Notes under the pieces: generated by a model
What the model was told of the DNA's origin: nothing
Database searches by the model: none
The model's input: only the letters and a program-made list of their open reading frames with translations
In this document: positions 23,199 to 33,486 of the stretch, one piece after another
How positions within the stretch are numbered: the first letter of the stretch is position 1
Layout of the letters: every line of letters starts with the position of its first letter
DNA from: Vesta saturnalis
Taxonomy: Eukaryota > Arthropoda > Insecta > Coleoptera > Lampyridae
DNA: 64,000 bases
Reading direction: 5' to 3'
Assembly (NCBI GenBank): GCA_036346205.1
Contig: JARFJB010001495.1
Span: 5,763,501 to 5,827,500 of the forward strand
Program-made: the position numbers and the translations under genes

Positions 23199-24322
23199 AT
23201 GGCAAGGAGAGGATATTAAAGAAAAAAATTATTCAGGATCGTAAAATAATACAGCAGAAGTATAACAGTATTAAGACTGCTCGCATTGATAACGAAAGAA
23301 CATTCGAAAGTACTTATAAGCCTTTAATAGAACCTCTAACTGAAACAGTAAATAAAATCGATAAAAAATCACCTAAAAAGGAGGAGGTCATTGATGTTAA
23401 ACCCAAAAAACCACCCGTATTCATATTTCCAAGAAAGCACGCTACTATCCCCACTAGTCCGCTAGCTCAAGTTCAACGGATACCAGGCCTCACTCCATTA
23501 GGTGACTCAAGTAAGGGTGCTACTAGTCCCCTAGCTCAGCTTCCGTTTTTTCAAAGAAATCCTCCCCCAAGTCTTCCATCTTTCTTAGATACATTCGTCG
23601 TGCGAGAGATTAATACTGTGGAGGAAGAAGAAGAACTGTCTAATATCGCAGATGATTCCCTTAATGAACCTATCTCAGAAGAATTTCTCGAGCAGTACAA
23701 TGAATTGCCGCGTATATATGTTGAACGTATTTTGAAGAATGCTGAATGTGATATTGATCATACGTATGGAGTCCACTATGATACCAAAACTGACAAATGG
23801 ACAATTAAGGGACACGATATAACTATTAAAGGTATCACGTATGAAGGGACTCCAGGATTATATGATCTGCTTATTATGAATGAACCCGATTTAAGTCTAG
23901 TAAAGCCAACAGATAGAAAAAAATATAGAACTATTTTAGAGGCTACGAATGTAGTAAGGCGAGATTATGACGTAAGTGCACAGATTCGAGGAAGCCGCAG
24001 CAGAAAGTATACACAAATAATCAAACCCTTGCTGTCATCATCATCATCATCACCCACCACAACCAAGGGAGGAGGTGGAGCTATGTTTTTTAAGGAATTA
24101 ACAAACAGACCCATTGAATATAAATATTGGAATGATATACATGAACTAATTCGTGATCTGGAGGTATTGTGGGCAGAAAAATTAGCGGGAAACACAGGTG
24201 TTGTAAATGACATAATATCAATTGCAGAAGAACTATATGAAGATGGATACAATGAAAAACCCAACAACCACTTTTTAAACAATATAAATGAGAATGCTTT
24301 GATGACGACACGTCACAACTAA
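23199..24322 (+). pseudogene. Conserved Maverick protein, DUF8207-like, 5' frameshift
   Basis: The ATG at 23199 reads MARRGY then stop. Removing one base near 23214 would join it to an open frame running to 24322. That frame has a basic coiled N terminus (KKKIIQDRKIIQQKY), a Pro/Lys linker, and a conserved core: YGVHYDTKTDKWTIKG, ITYEGTPGLYDLLI, YRTILEATNVVRRDYD, IRGSRSRKYTQIIKPLL. A C-terminal part follows with YKYWNDIHELIRDLEVL and VNDIISIAEELYEDGY. The core pattern is one I know from uncharacterised insect Maverick proteins. Function unknown. A run of Ser codons (TCA repeat) near 24040 interrupts it without breaking the frame. Confidence 0.7.
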
Positions 24323-24323
24323 A

Positions 24324-24737
24324 ATGCCCCTTGACAAATTTGGACGTTCATATGTCCAGTATCAATTCAAGAAGCTAACCCCTCAGTTTAAACTGATTGA
24401 TGCTAATCAATTTGATATTGAGAATAAGACACTCAGCAATGTGGCCGATCCCATAGATCCTCAAGCAATACTATTTATCAACAAGGTTCGATTTGGATAG
24501 AAATCGTTGGCTGACCCTGAAGAAGATGGTGATGCTATAAGTAAAGGATACCTTGATTTCTATTTACAAGCAGTTCAGAAAACTTTCAAAGGAAACGCTA
24601 ACGCTTATCTAGCGCTGGAGGAAAAACTACATCAACTTAAAGAAATTGTTGATAAATTAGCACCATGTCCAAATTACAACTCCTTAGTGAATTGCACAAA
24701 CCTGCACGAAAAAATTTTAAACGAAGGCGAACAATAA
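24324..24737 (+). pseudogene. Small Maverick protein with MPLDKFGR start, one nonsense codon
   Basis: The ATG at 24324 overlaps the previous gene's stop region by spacing of one base. It gives MPLDKFGRSYVQYQFKKL and reaches an in-frame TAG at 24498-24500. The same frame resumes DPEEDGDAISKGYLDFYLQAV, and ends in a helical KLHQLKEIVDKL segment at 24737. Proteins beginning MPLDKFGR and containing a DAxxKxYxD motif are frequent in insect Mavericks. The latter motif recalls phage and viral fibre proteins, so a virion surface role is a guess. The 3' end overlaps the integrase start by 73 bp. Confidence 0.65.
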
Positions 24738-25564
24738 TTAGAGATTTTGATGATCTTTGGCAAGCAGATTTAGCTGAATTTAACACATATGCCAAACAAA
24801 ATAAGGGTTACAAGTATATATTAGTGGTTATCGACTGTTTTTCGAAATACTTGTGGACTAAAAGATTAAAAACGAAAACAGGTCAGAAAGTTAGCAAAGC
24901 CATGCAAACAATCTTCAAACAAGGCTGGAAACCTAAAAATTTGCAGACAGATGCAGGAAAAGAATTCTACAATGGGCACTTTACTAAACTAATGCAGCGT
25001 TATGGAGTCAACCATTACTCCACCTATAGCACAAAGAAGGCTGCAATTGCTGAACGTGTTATCAGAACCATTAAAGGTGCTCTATATAAGTCATTCAGCC
25101 TGCAAGGTAAATACAAATGGATTGATACAATTGATACCATAACGATGGATTATAACAATCGTAAGCATAGAACTACCGGAGTGAAGCCTAAAGATGTTGA
25201 TAATCATATAAAGCTGCAGGCTTACACTCACATAAAAATATTTGATCGGAATCGATATTGTGTTGGTGACGTAGTACGAATCAGTAAATTTAAAAGTATT
25301 TTTGCTAAAGGATACACCCCCAATTGGTCTAGTGAACTATTTAAGATTGTGAAAGTTCACATTACTAACCCAACCACCTACTTGTTGGAAGACATGAAAG
25401 GAAAACCTGTACTGGGAGGCTTTTATAAACATGAATTGCAGAAAATAAAGTATCCCAATGTGTACCTGGTGGAAAAAGTGCTTCGTTCCAAGAATAATAA
25501 GTTATTCGTAAAGTGGTGGGGATTGGATGAAAGATCATGGATAAATAAGGATGACATTGTTTAA
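24665..25564 (+). CDS. Retroviral-type integrase (Maverick INT)
   Basis: An intact 299-codon frame. The catalytic core shows all three acidic residues of the rve domain: Asp in WQADLAEFNTYA (about residue 36), Asp in NLQTDAGKEFYN (about residue 100) and Glu in AAIAERVIRTIKG (about residue 136). Supporting blocks are YILVVIDCFSKYLW and MDYNNRKHRTTGVKP. The C-terminal part has an SH3-like region (VGDVVRISKFKSIF, WSSELFKIVKV) and a chromodomain-like end (YLVEKVLRSKNNK, KWWGLDERSWI). It cuts and joins Maverick ends to target DNA with 6-bp staggering. No N-terminal zinc finger is seen, so the start at 24665 may be close to natural. It is one of the few apparently intact genes of the element. Confidence 0.9.
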   Translation: MSKLQLLSELHKPARKNFKRRRTIIRDFDDLWQADLAEFNTYAKQNKGYKYILVVIDCFSKYLWTKRLKTKTGQKVSKAMQTIFKQGWKPKNLQTDAGKEFYNGHFTKLMQRYGVNHYSTYSTKKAAIAERVIRTIKGALYKSFSLQGKYKWIDTIDTITMDYNNRKHRTTGVKPKDVDNHIKLQAYTHIKIFDRNRYCVGDVVRISKFKSIFAKGYTPNWSSELFKIVKVHITNPTTYLLEDMKGKPVLGGFYKHELQKIKYPNVYLVEKVLRSKNNKLFVKWWGLDERSWINKDDIV

Positions 25565-25714
25565 TAACTTGTTATTTATGCAATAAATTACTTATATTGG
25601 TTATATATATATATATAGTTTGTATCAAAGGATGTTTGCTCTTGGATGAAATAAAACACATAAAAAAAATGTATTTTATTTTAGTTCAGTAAATATTACA
25701 TAAAAAAATGTTTC
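25565..25714. other. Short intergenic segment between convergent genes
   Basis: Includes a small TA run at 25602-25616 and AATAAA words on both strands (one near 25650), suitable as poly(A) signals for the integrase and the convergent 246-codon ORF. Confidence 0.4.
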
Positions 25715-26455
25715 CTAAAATTTGATTATCTTATATAGTAAACCTAAAGTACTACTATAATCATTTAAATTACTTGAGGGCCATATTCCTGAATCTGGTC
25801 CACAGGTCCGTCCTAAACAGGAATTTGTATTTGTTTCACCTTTATGAATGTTTTCTAATATCCAGTTGAAAATTTTGTGATGTTCCTCGTTTTCCCATGG
25901 TTGAAACGTATAGTTAATGTTTTGTTCTAATAATATTTCAATCAAAATATCGAGGCATTTGTAATTAGCATAATATGCTGCTTTCTCAATACATTCAGTT
26001 ATAATAAATAACGTATCTTTATAAGCAGAATTAATATTCTCTAAGCTAGATTTAACATTTGTTGAATCATCATCACCACCCCATAATGAATTGTATACAT
26101 ACATTTTAAGCGGTACGTTACCAAGTAAATTCATATCATCTAAGATTTTATCAACTTCATTAAAAGTTAATGAATTGTAACCTTTATTAATGCACAATTT
26201 TGTAAAACGTTTAATGCTATTGTCCAATTTAATTTTTTTATCAAATAATGTCTTAATGATAACTTCATTTGCACACTTTGAATTTATAGCACACCAGTTA
26301 AAACACTCATCAGGAATAATAATATGTTGTAGTATATTCAGTACAAAGCTTTCAGAGGAACACTTCCCCATCAAAGAACGTTTCAGGTACTTTCTATAGA
26401 TTTGATCACTACTGCACCATAGTTCATCATGCATTTTGTTTTCGAGACTGCTCAT
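25715..26455 (-). CDS. Unrecognised intact 246-residue Maverick protein
   Basis: An uninterrupted frame starting MSSLENKMHDELWCSS, with central hydrophobic and acidic helices and a final NLNDYSSTLGLLYKIIKF. The segment AAYYANYKCLDILIEILLEQ resembles the helical pair of an ankyrin repeat, but I cannot define a repeat array. Cys residues are scattered (SKCANE, CLGRTCGP). It lies head-to-tail downstream of the polymerase. TTCTGTTTCAG ends about 15 bp before its ATG, like a splice acceptor. Intactness beside decayed neighbours is unusual. Family unknown. Confidence 0.6.
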   Translation of the reverse strand: MSSLENKMHDELWCSSDQIYRKYLKRSLMGKCSSESFVLNILQHIIIPDECFNWCAINSKCANEVIIKTLFDKKIKLDNSIKRFTKLCINKGYNSLTFNEVDKILDDMNLLGNVPLKMYVYNSLWGGDDDSTNVKSSLENINSAYKDTLFIITECIEKAAYYANYKCLDILIEILLEQNINYTFQPWENEEHHKIFNWILENIHKGETNTNSCLGRTCGPDSGIWPSSNLNDYSSTLGLLYKIIKF

Positions 26456-27813
26456 AATTATTGTTTTTCTGAAACAGAAGAGGAATAAAATGCAATGTAA
26501 AGTTAAATCCCCAAGGTCTAGTATCAGCGAAATTGAAATTTACCAATCGTTTATCATCGTAAGGACTGAGTATTACTTTGTTCTGTTTGATTGTAAACAC
26601 ATCATGTCTCTTTGACCTTATCAAATGTTGACATCGCCTTATTACGTTACCATCAAACAAAATATGTTTATAATCATTTATCGTGATCTGTTTGACCCTT
26701 TGATTTTTTTACAACTTTCTTATCAACAGTGTAAGCATACATTTTTGCGCAAAGTCCTACAAATTCCAACACAATTGCACCATGATTTTCATCTTTCATT
26801 AAGCCGGGGCCTTTTTTATTTACTAATCGAATTCCAAAGATATTTTCAGGACTATAGTCAGATGTATCGAATTTATCAATGTCTTCTTTACTGTACTCAT
26901 AGATATCAGGAACCGAAAATGCGTATATAAGACTATCTGTATCTGTGTACAAGAGCTTGGAATTATTTGGAAACTTAGGTAGGATGTAACCATAATGAAA
27001 ATTGTATAAAAAGTTTTTGAAACGTCTAAAACACAGAAGCCTGCATATATGGGTTTATTTAGATATACTTCCAGCTTGTTCATTTGAATGATGAGCATAT
27101 CTTTGCTAAATATTGTACAACTATGAAAATTTGGTTTTGATATGTAAGCACGAGCACCATAGCGACCATCCCATTTTGTTACTAAACGTATATCCTTATA
27201 TTTACGTACATTTTCCATCAGTTACCCAAAAACACTATTAATCATTAATTTATAAAATTTTTTGTCAAATTCATTTTGAGATTGCTGACGCATGGTTGTA
27301 TTTAAATCGATATATTTTTTTAACCATGGTGATTGCTGAAAACGTAATATACGATGCACTTTTACCAACTTTAATCCATATTTTAAATATACTTTCAAAT
27401 TTCTGTAATGAATTACGTAATTACGTTTTGGATACAATGTAAGTAATAATTTTTTTATTTTAGAATTTGAATCAGGTACGGGTGGAACCATATGTTCGGG
27501 TGCCAATGGTAGATCACTGTGACTCTCATGTAATTCTATGGGATAGTCTAAATCACACTCGATTATGTAACCAATTTCCGAATCATCAGGATGGTTTATT
27601 AAATCCAAAGTTTCAAATTTATCCACAAAAGAGAAATCACCAAATGGTAAAAATTCTGACATGGTTGCCCCATATAAGTTATTTACGTCGTAGTACATTA
27701 GATACACACTTTCTGAAGTGGGATCAAATGTTTCAGTCATGTACTTATTGTTAGATTTAGCATACCGATTAGAACATTGAGCCACACCACCCCTAATTCC
27801 TCTTTCAATAAAC
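26430..27813 (-). pseudogene. Protein-primed DNA polymerase B, C-terminal half (outer Maverick)
   Basis: Reading from 27813, the frame resumes with FIERGIRGGVAQCSNRYAKS. It then shows polymerase motif A (YYDVNNLYGATMSEFLPFG), motif B (EFDKKFYKLMINSVFG) and, after frame changes near 27222 and 27010, motif C (LLYTDTDSLIYAF). The thumb and tail region (HLIRSKRHDVFTIKQNKVIL, LSPYDDKRL, RPWGFNF) ends near 26430. These are the motifs of the protein-primed PolB of Mavericks, which replicates the linear element. The gene is cut at 27814 by the nested Maverick, and its N-terminal half lies at 41747-43490. Independent frameshifts also break it. Confidence 0.88.
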
Positions 27814-27819
27814 ATTAGC
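27814..27819. repeat. Target-site duplication ATTAGC, left
   Basis: Identical to 41741-41746 and directly adjacent to the AGTAGT tip of the nested Maverick. Confidence 0.93.
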
Positions 27820-29420
27820 AGTAGTAATATAAGGCCGGAGCTACTCCACTTCAAGGTCACCCATGTAAATCTTATGGGATTTATTTCAAGGTCAAGTGAG
27901 TTTTCTCATTATGCCAGAACGCGCTCCACGCCTCAAGGACGTTTGAAGGATGCTTTTGGCGGGGAATTTAAATTTTCGGTGCAGGTCAAGGTCAAAGTAA
28001 AAATAGAAATTGCAATATCATCTTCATCATCATATTACAATTGTTAGAAAGTCTAAAAGTGTAGTGGTCAAGGTCAAAGATTATTGATCTGTAGGGATAT
28101 CGTATAACATTTCTTAGAAGTATTAGCAGAAATGATGAAAATAGTAATATAAGGCCGATCCTGGACCAGTTCAAGGTCACCCCATGCAAATCTTATGGGG
28201 ATTTATTTCAAGGTCGAGTGAGTTTTCTCGTTATGCCAGAACGCGCTCCACGTCTCAAGCATGTTTTGGTGGGGATTTAAATTTTGAGTCACTCGCCCTC
28301 TGGTGGTGAAATGAAGCTGTTGGAGCTCAAGGTCAAACTTTAAGCGGAGATTTAAAATGTAGTTGGTCAAGGTCAAAGCTAAAATAGAAGTTTAGAAGGT
28401 TGAAGGTGGCGTCATATTACATTTCATAGCAATATAAAAAGGTCAAGGTGAAAAGCTACAAATAGAAGTTGCAAGGTAATCATAAATCTAAAAATAGTTT
28501 TCAAGGCCAGAGGTTATTGACCTACGCTGGTGTCATATTACATTTCTTAGAAATATAAAAGGTCAAGGTGAAAAGCTAAAATAGAAGTTGCAAGGTAATC
28601 ATAAATCTAAAATAGTTTTGAAGGTCAAAGGTTATTGACTTGCGGTGGTGTCATATAACATTTCTTAGAAATATAAAAGGTCAAGGTGAAAAGCTAAAAT
28701 AGAAGTTGCAAGGTAATCATAAAAGGTCAAGGTGAAAAGCTAAAATAGAAGTTGCAAGGTAATCATAAATCTAAAAATAGTTTTGAAGGTCAAAGGTTAT
28801 TGACTTGCGGTGGTGTCATATAACATTTCTTAGAAATATAAAAGGTCAAGGTGAAAAGCTAAAATAGAAGTTGCAAGGTAATCATAAATCTAAAAATAGT
28901 TTTGAAGGTCAAAGGTTATTGACCTATGGTGGTGTCATATTACATTTCTTAGAAATATAAAAGGTCAAGGTGAAAAGCTAAAATAGAAGTTGCAAGGTAA
29001 TCATAAATCTAAAATAGTTTTGAAGGTCAAAGGTTATTGACTTGCGGTGGTGTCATATAACATTTCTTAGAAATATAAAAGGTCAAGGTGAAAAGCTAAA
29101 ATAGAAGTTGCAAGGTAATCATAAATCTAAAATAGTTTTGAAGGTCAAAGGTTATTGACCTATGGTGGTGTCATATTACATTTCTTAGAAATATAAAAGG
29201 TCAAGGTGAAAAGCTAAAATAGAAGTTGCAAGGTAATCATAAATCTAAAAATAGTTTTGAAGGTCAAAGGTTATTGACTTGCGGTGGTGTCATATAACAT
29301 TTCTTAGAAATATAAAAGGTCAAGGTGAAAAGCTAAAAATAGAAGTTGCAAGGTAATCATAAATCTAAAATAGTTTTCAAGGTCAAGGGTTATTGACCTA
29401 CGGTGGTGTCATATTTCTTA
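27820..29420 (+). repeat. Nested Maverick left TIR with 119-bp tandem array
   Basis: The tip region occurs in two versions (27820 onward and 28142 onward, both with AGTAATATAAGGCCG). From about 28400 to 29410 a unit of 118-121 bp is repeated about nine times, judged by the spacing of GTCATAT at 28411, 28532, 28650, 28815, 28934, 29052, 29170, 29289 and 29408. The 165-bp step contains a partial extra copy. Each unit carries AGGTCAAAGGTTA and AAAGGTCAAGGTGA. The right TIR has only four or five units. Confidence 0.88.
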
Positions 29421-30303
29421 GAAATATAAAAAGGTCAAGGTCAGAAGCTAAAATAGAAACTGTAATGTCATCATCATCATCATATTACAATTCTTAGAAG
29501 TCTAAAAATAGTGTGTTCAAAGGTTATTGATCTGTATATCATAGCTAAAATGGTCGGTTCAAGTCCTCACTAAAAGTTGATCGCGTTACAGCTAAAAAGT
29601 ATAGTGACAGCATGATCGTTGAAAGTAGCTTATGCGCGTAACCAGATATGTATGGTAATCAAAGAGATGGTTCATATCTGCACTAATGTAACATAGTGTC
29701 GTTTAGAGTAACAATATAAGGAAATAGTGTAATGGGTAGTGAGTGTTGTGTCAAACATGTGAATGGCATACGCTCAAGAGCAATGGACCAAAGCAACTGA
29801 CCTGAAAACAGCGGTGGAACGCTTGAAGCAAGAATTTTCAGCATTAGTATTCGATGCCGAACATGAGGCGGTTTACGGGCGAGGTGATTATAGTGAAGCG
29901 GAGTGTAACGGCCTAGTGAAAAGTATGAAAAGGAGTAAAGATATGTGAAAAGTTTTAAATTTAAAGGAAATATGTAGAACATGTTTTGTAGAAGAACTGA
30001 AAGCTGCGCAATTGCATCAGTTTTGCAATGATGTGATTTATTGGTATCATATTACAATTCATACCAACCAATCTTCAAGATTAAATTTTATTGACAAGGT
30101 ATTGAGAAGGTATAATATTACAGTTCTTATGTTAGACTCTTAAAGGTTCTTAGGAATAGCAAAATAAGCATTCTTAACCAATCACATGTAACTGACTTTG
30201 TGCATGCTCAGTATTGCTCGGTATCCTCGTGGAGTCTACCCTTCTATATAAGTTTAAATTTTATAATCACATATCATTCCTTCAACATCATTTTTCCTAA
30301 AAG

Positions 30304-30304
<1 letters not shown>
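29421..30304. other. Nested Maverick, unassigned segment
   Basis: A 61-codon frame at 29763-29948 has no recognisable motif and was not called a gene. A B-box-like GGTTCAAGTCC occurs near 29560 without a tRNA fold. Confidence 0.35.

Positions 30305-30362
<58 letters not shown>
30305..30362. repeat. (TA)n microsatellite
   Basis: Pure TA dinucleotides inside the nested Maverick. The short Tyr-Ile-rich frame across it is an artefact. Confidence 0.93.
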
Positions 30363-30366
<4 letters not shown>

Positions 30367-30536
30367 GTTAACTGTTTTGCACATTAAAATCGCTTACGTA
30401 TTTACTATTGTAATAGTGTGTGTAAACCAGAAAATCAGTTCTATTTGTTTAAATGTAGCATGTAGAAATACTGCACGATTGCATTAGCGCATATACAACA
30501 CGCTAACGAAGACAACCAGACAAAAATTGAAAAGTA

Positions 30537-30960
30537 ATGATTGTTATAATTGATGTGCAAGGATTCAAAACAGCAAGAAATATATTTACACCTAAGGAAC
30601 TAGCGATATATAATGGAGAGCAAATTGCTCATTACGTATTCAAACCCCCATTTCCATGGCACACCTTGGATAGTGAATTTCAAAAGCAAGCTAATTGGTT
30701 AATTCACAACCACCACTTTATCAAGTGGGAATATGGATATACTTCTCCACGTCTATTCCCTAGTATACTTAGTGATTGCATATCAACAACAGATGAGGTG
30801 TACGTTAAAGGACGGGAGAAAGATGATTTTATTCAAAATTTTAAAACAAAGCATTACGGTGTTTGAAGAACAACATACTTTACCCAAACTTCATCCATGC
30901 TGTTTTTTCATACACAAAACACTTGTCACTGTGCGCTGGCTCACGTATATCATTTATATG
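30537..30960 (+). pseudogene. Maverick-associated exonuclease-like protein, frameshifted
   Basis: The ATG at 30537 opens MIVIIDVQGFKTARN, then FTPKELAIYNGEQIAHYVFK, LIHNHHFIKWEYGYTSPR and VYVKGREKDDFIQNF to 30866. After a one-base shift, HPCCFF, TCHCALAHVYHLYEK follow to about 30960. The order IxDVQGF, (K/R)WExG, VKGxEK, HxxCxCAL is one I recall from short uncharacterised insect proteins with an RNase-H/DEDD-like start. The nuclease role is inference. No copy was found in the outer element. Confidence 0.5.
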
Positions 30961-31128
30961 AAAAATTGTAGTGAAATTCTAATAAAGATTTATTAACTGA
31001 CAGATCTTATTCCATGTATTACCTCAACGCTTTTATGAGTATTTCAAAGAAGAAGAAGAAGAAGAAGAAGAAGAACTAGATAATTTAAAATGTTATCTAA
31101 GAATAAACATTTGGATAATGAGAATCTA

Positions 31129-31345
31129 AACTGCTTTCGGTCTACCGGAAACAGATACCGCTTCTGAGAAACAGCTACCTGTTTTTGAGAAACAGCTACC
31201 TGTTTTTGAGAAACAGCTACCTGTTTTTGAGAAACGGGTACCTGTTTTAGGTCTGTTTTGACCTGTTTTCGGAAACCGGGAAGTTGTTTTGAGCTGTTTC
31301 TGCCTGTTGCTAGAAAATAGGATCTGTTTTTGAGCTGACTGCATC
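31129..31345 (+). promoter_or_regulatory. 21-bp tandem array of CTACCTG dyads
   Basis: Units beginning GAGAAACAGCTACCTGTTTT start at 31166, 31187 and 31208, with a variant GGGTACCTG unit at 31229 and degraded units to 31340. CTACCTG is at 31175, 31196 and 31217. The minus-strand frame here (FSKTGSC repeats) follows from the 21-bp period and is not taken as a gene. Another copy is at 32037-32043. Confidence 0.55.
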
Positions 31346-31389
31346 AAAGTTTATGCTATTCACATTTTCGGTGTTTACAATGTTCTACT

Positions 31390-31675
31390 GAACAAAATTT
31401 AAAAGAATATTTGATAAAGGTTATATACCAAATTGGTCTAGTGAACTTTTCAAGATTGTTAAAGTGCGTGTAAGGAATCCGGTCACGTACTTACTACAAG
31501 ACAGGGACACCTATTTATAGACAGGAACTGCAAAAGGTTAAATATCCCGATGTGTATTTGGTGGAAAAGGTCATTTGACGTAAAAAGAATAAAGTGTACG
31601 TGAAGTGGTTGGGATTAAAATAATAATATTCATGGATCGATGATGATAATGTAGTTTATAAGCATATTATTGTAA
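31390..31675 (+). pseudogene. Integrase C-terminal fragment, left arm
   Basis: Translation shows FDKGYIPNWSSELFKIVKV, NPVTYLL, ELQKVKYPDVYLVEKV, VYVKWLGL and WIDDDNV. These match the last 90 residues of the integrase at 24665-25564 with many substitutions, at least three stops and a deletion. The catalytic core is missing. The inverted copy is at 37725-38010. Confidence 0.8.
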
Positions 31676-32549
31676 GGTAATAATCTCATTTATAATTCAA
31701 TGATGCCGGTAAGAACAACAACAATCACTTCGGAACACTTAAATTACTGTAGAAAGCATTACTATTGGTTTAATAACGGATATAAATGTCCTGCTTGTAT
31801 AGGTACCGACTAGTATGAATATAACTTATTGTAATATAGTGTGTACTTAAGGAACTAACGTAGAATGTAATTTCTGTAAGAATAATAATAAAAGACCAAT
31901 TGTAATTTGTATTATTTATTAATAATGAAACATACTGATACATAAATATTAGGCCTAAAGTGTTTATGTAGTCCTCAAATGGTCAACCTAAACTGCTTTC
32001 AGTCTACAGGAAACAGATACCGCTTCTGAGAAACAGCTACCTGTTTTGAGAAACTATGTATTTTATTACAAAAATAAAATGTCTTCTATGTTTTGATTAA
32101 ATGAAGAGTAGGTACATCGTAATGAAGAGATTACTTGGGTAAAGGACTACCGAGTTATGATTTATTAATGGAAGCAATTGACAACGTTTACGTTACATAT
32201 AATTGAGCCATTGGCAAGATACAATTTTTCATGTACAACTTTTGTATTTTCAAGAGACACCATCGTTCCTCGAGACTAGCGTGATTAGAGAAATTACACC
32301 TCAAGTGGAAGAAGAAGAAGAAGAACATGTAGCGACTACGACCGACCCTTATATATATATATATTAAACGAGTTTCTTATCATGATTTATTAAATTATCC
32401 AAATTATGTAGGAAGAAATGACCCATAAAACTTATATTACAAAGAAAGAAAGAAAGAAAAAGGTCAATAATATTATCCTGTTATATGAAATGTATGTCAG
32501 CATTTTTGTATGTGTCTAATGTCTATTTTAAAATAAATAAATACACTCT

Positions 32550-33484
32550 TTTAATAATATCAGATGAATTTTTAACTCAAAAATTTTGAATTTTTGTATA
32601 TATGCTGAATAAATAACAGTGCAAAGGTTAGCATTAAAATAAATTCAGAATATAAAAAATTTCAAAACAGTCTTGTGAAAATAGTACATAAAGGTTGAAA
32701 CTTGCGTACATTTATATTTATATTTATTTATAAATCAGTAGTCCTTTACCCAAAAATTCCAATTTTCGGCATGTAGACTAAACAAGTAAGAGCGCAAAAG
32801 ATAGCACTCCAAAAATTCTCAAAACTAAAAGAATGTGAAAAAAAATTTTCAATTATTAATGATAAAGTTTGTAGTTTTGATATGTAAGTGAACGTTGTTA
32901 AGGCTTAATAAATCATAACTCCAATGTCCTTTGCCCAAAAATTCTGAATTTTCGTATATATATATCCAATAAGTAAGAGCACCAAAGATAGTAGTTTCCA
33001 AAATTTGTAAAAACAAAAAAATGTGATAAAAATGTATGTTACCAATGATATGTAAATATATGGTTTTAATCGCTTAATAAATCAAAACTCCAATGTCCTT
33101 TACTCAAAAATTCTGAAATTTCGTATACAGGTTCAATAAATTAGAGCGCCAATGATAGCAGTTCCAAAATTTACCAAAACAAAAAAATGTGATAAAAAAG
33201 ATGAATTTTATCAATGTAAATTTATATGAGTTAAAGTTGTTAACTGCTTAATAAATCACAACTCCAATGTCCTTTACCCAAAATTCGAAATTTCGTATAC
33301 AGATTCAATAAATTAGAGCGCCAATGATAGCAGTTCCAAAATTTCAAAACAAAAATGAGATAAAAAAAGATGAATTTTACCAATGTAAATTTTATATGAG
33401 TTAAAGTTGTTAACTGCTTAATAAATCACAACTCAATGTCCTTTACCCAAACATTCTGAAATTTCGTATACAGATCCAATAACA
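32550..33484 (-). repeat. Tandem repeats, 165-180 bp units, left arm
   Basis: About five units each containing AGAGCGCCAATGATAG or a variant, TTCGTATACAG, and CAATGTCCTTTACCC. They are inverted relative to 35880-36750 and related to the 190-bp units at 45380-46560 in the outer element. Confidence 0.75.
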
Positions 33485-33486
33485 TC

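Larger units (their letters stand above)
31029..33486 (+). repeat. Nested Maverick internal inverted repeat, left arm
   Basis: About 2.45 kb that reappears inverted at 35902-38347. It starts with a piece of the OB-like gene (RFYEYFK followed by a GAA run). It then contains a CAGGTAG-type dyad array, an integrase tail, a GAA/AAAG-rich part and about five 165-180 bp tandem units. Arms differ by small indels and by the length of a TA run (short at 32351-32365, long at 36994-37049). Confidence 0.88.

Noticed and set aside
28380..29410. Possible CRISPR-like array
   Set aside because: Units are directly tandem without unique spacers and lie in a Maverick TIR; the host is eukaryotic.
29555..29580. 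B-box-like GGTTCAAGTCC
   Set aside because: No A box at proper distance and no cloverleaf can be drawn.
29763..29948. 61-codon plus-strand frame and the opposing 99-codon frame at 29683-29982
   Set aside because: No motif, no partner in the outer Maverick, and each is a shadow of the other.
31126..31347. 73-codon frame with FSKTGSC heptads
   Set aside because: The heptad follows from the 21-bp DNA repeat; the neighbouring degraded units and the inverted copy do not keep the frame.
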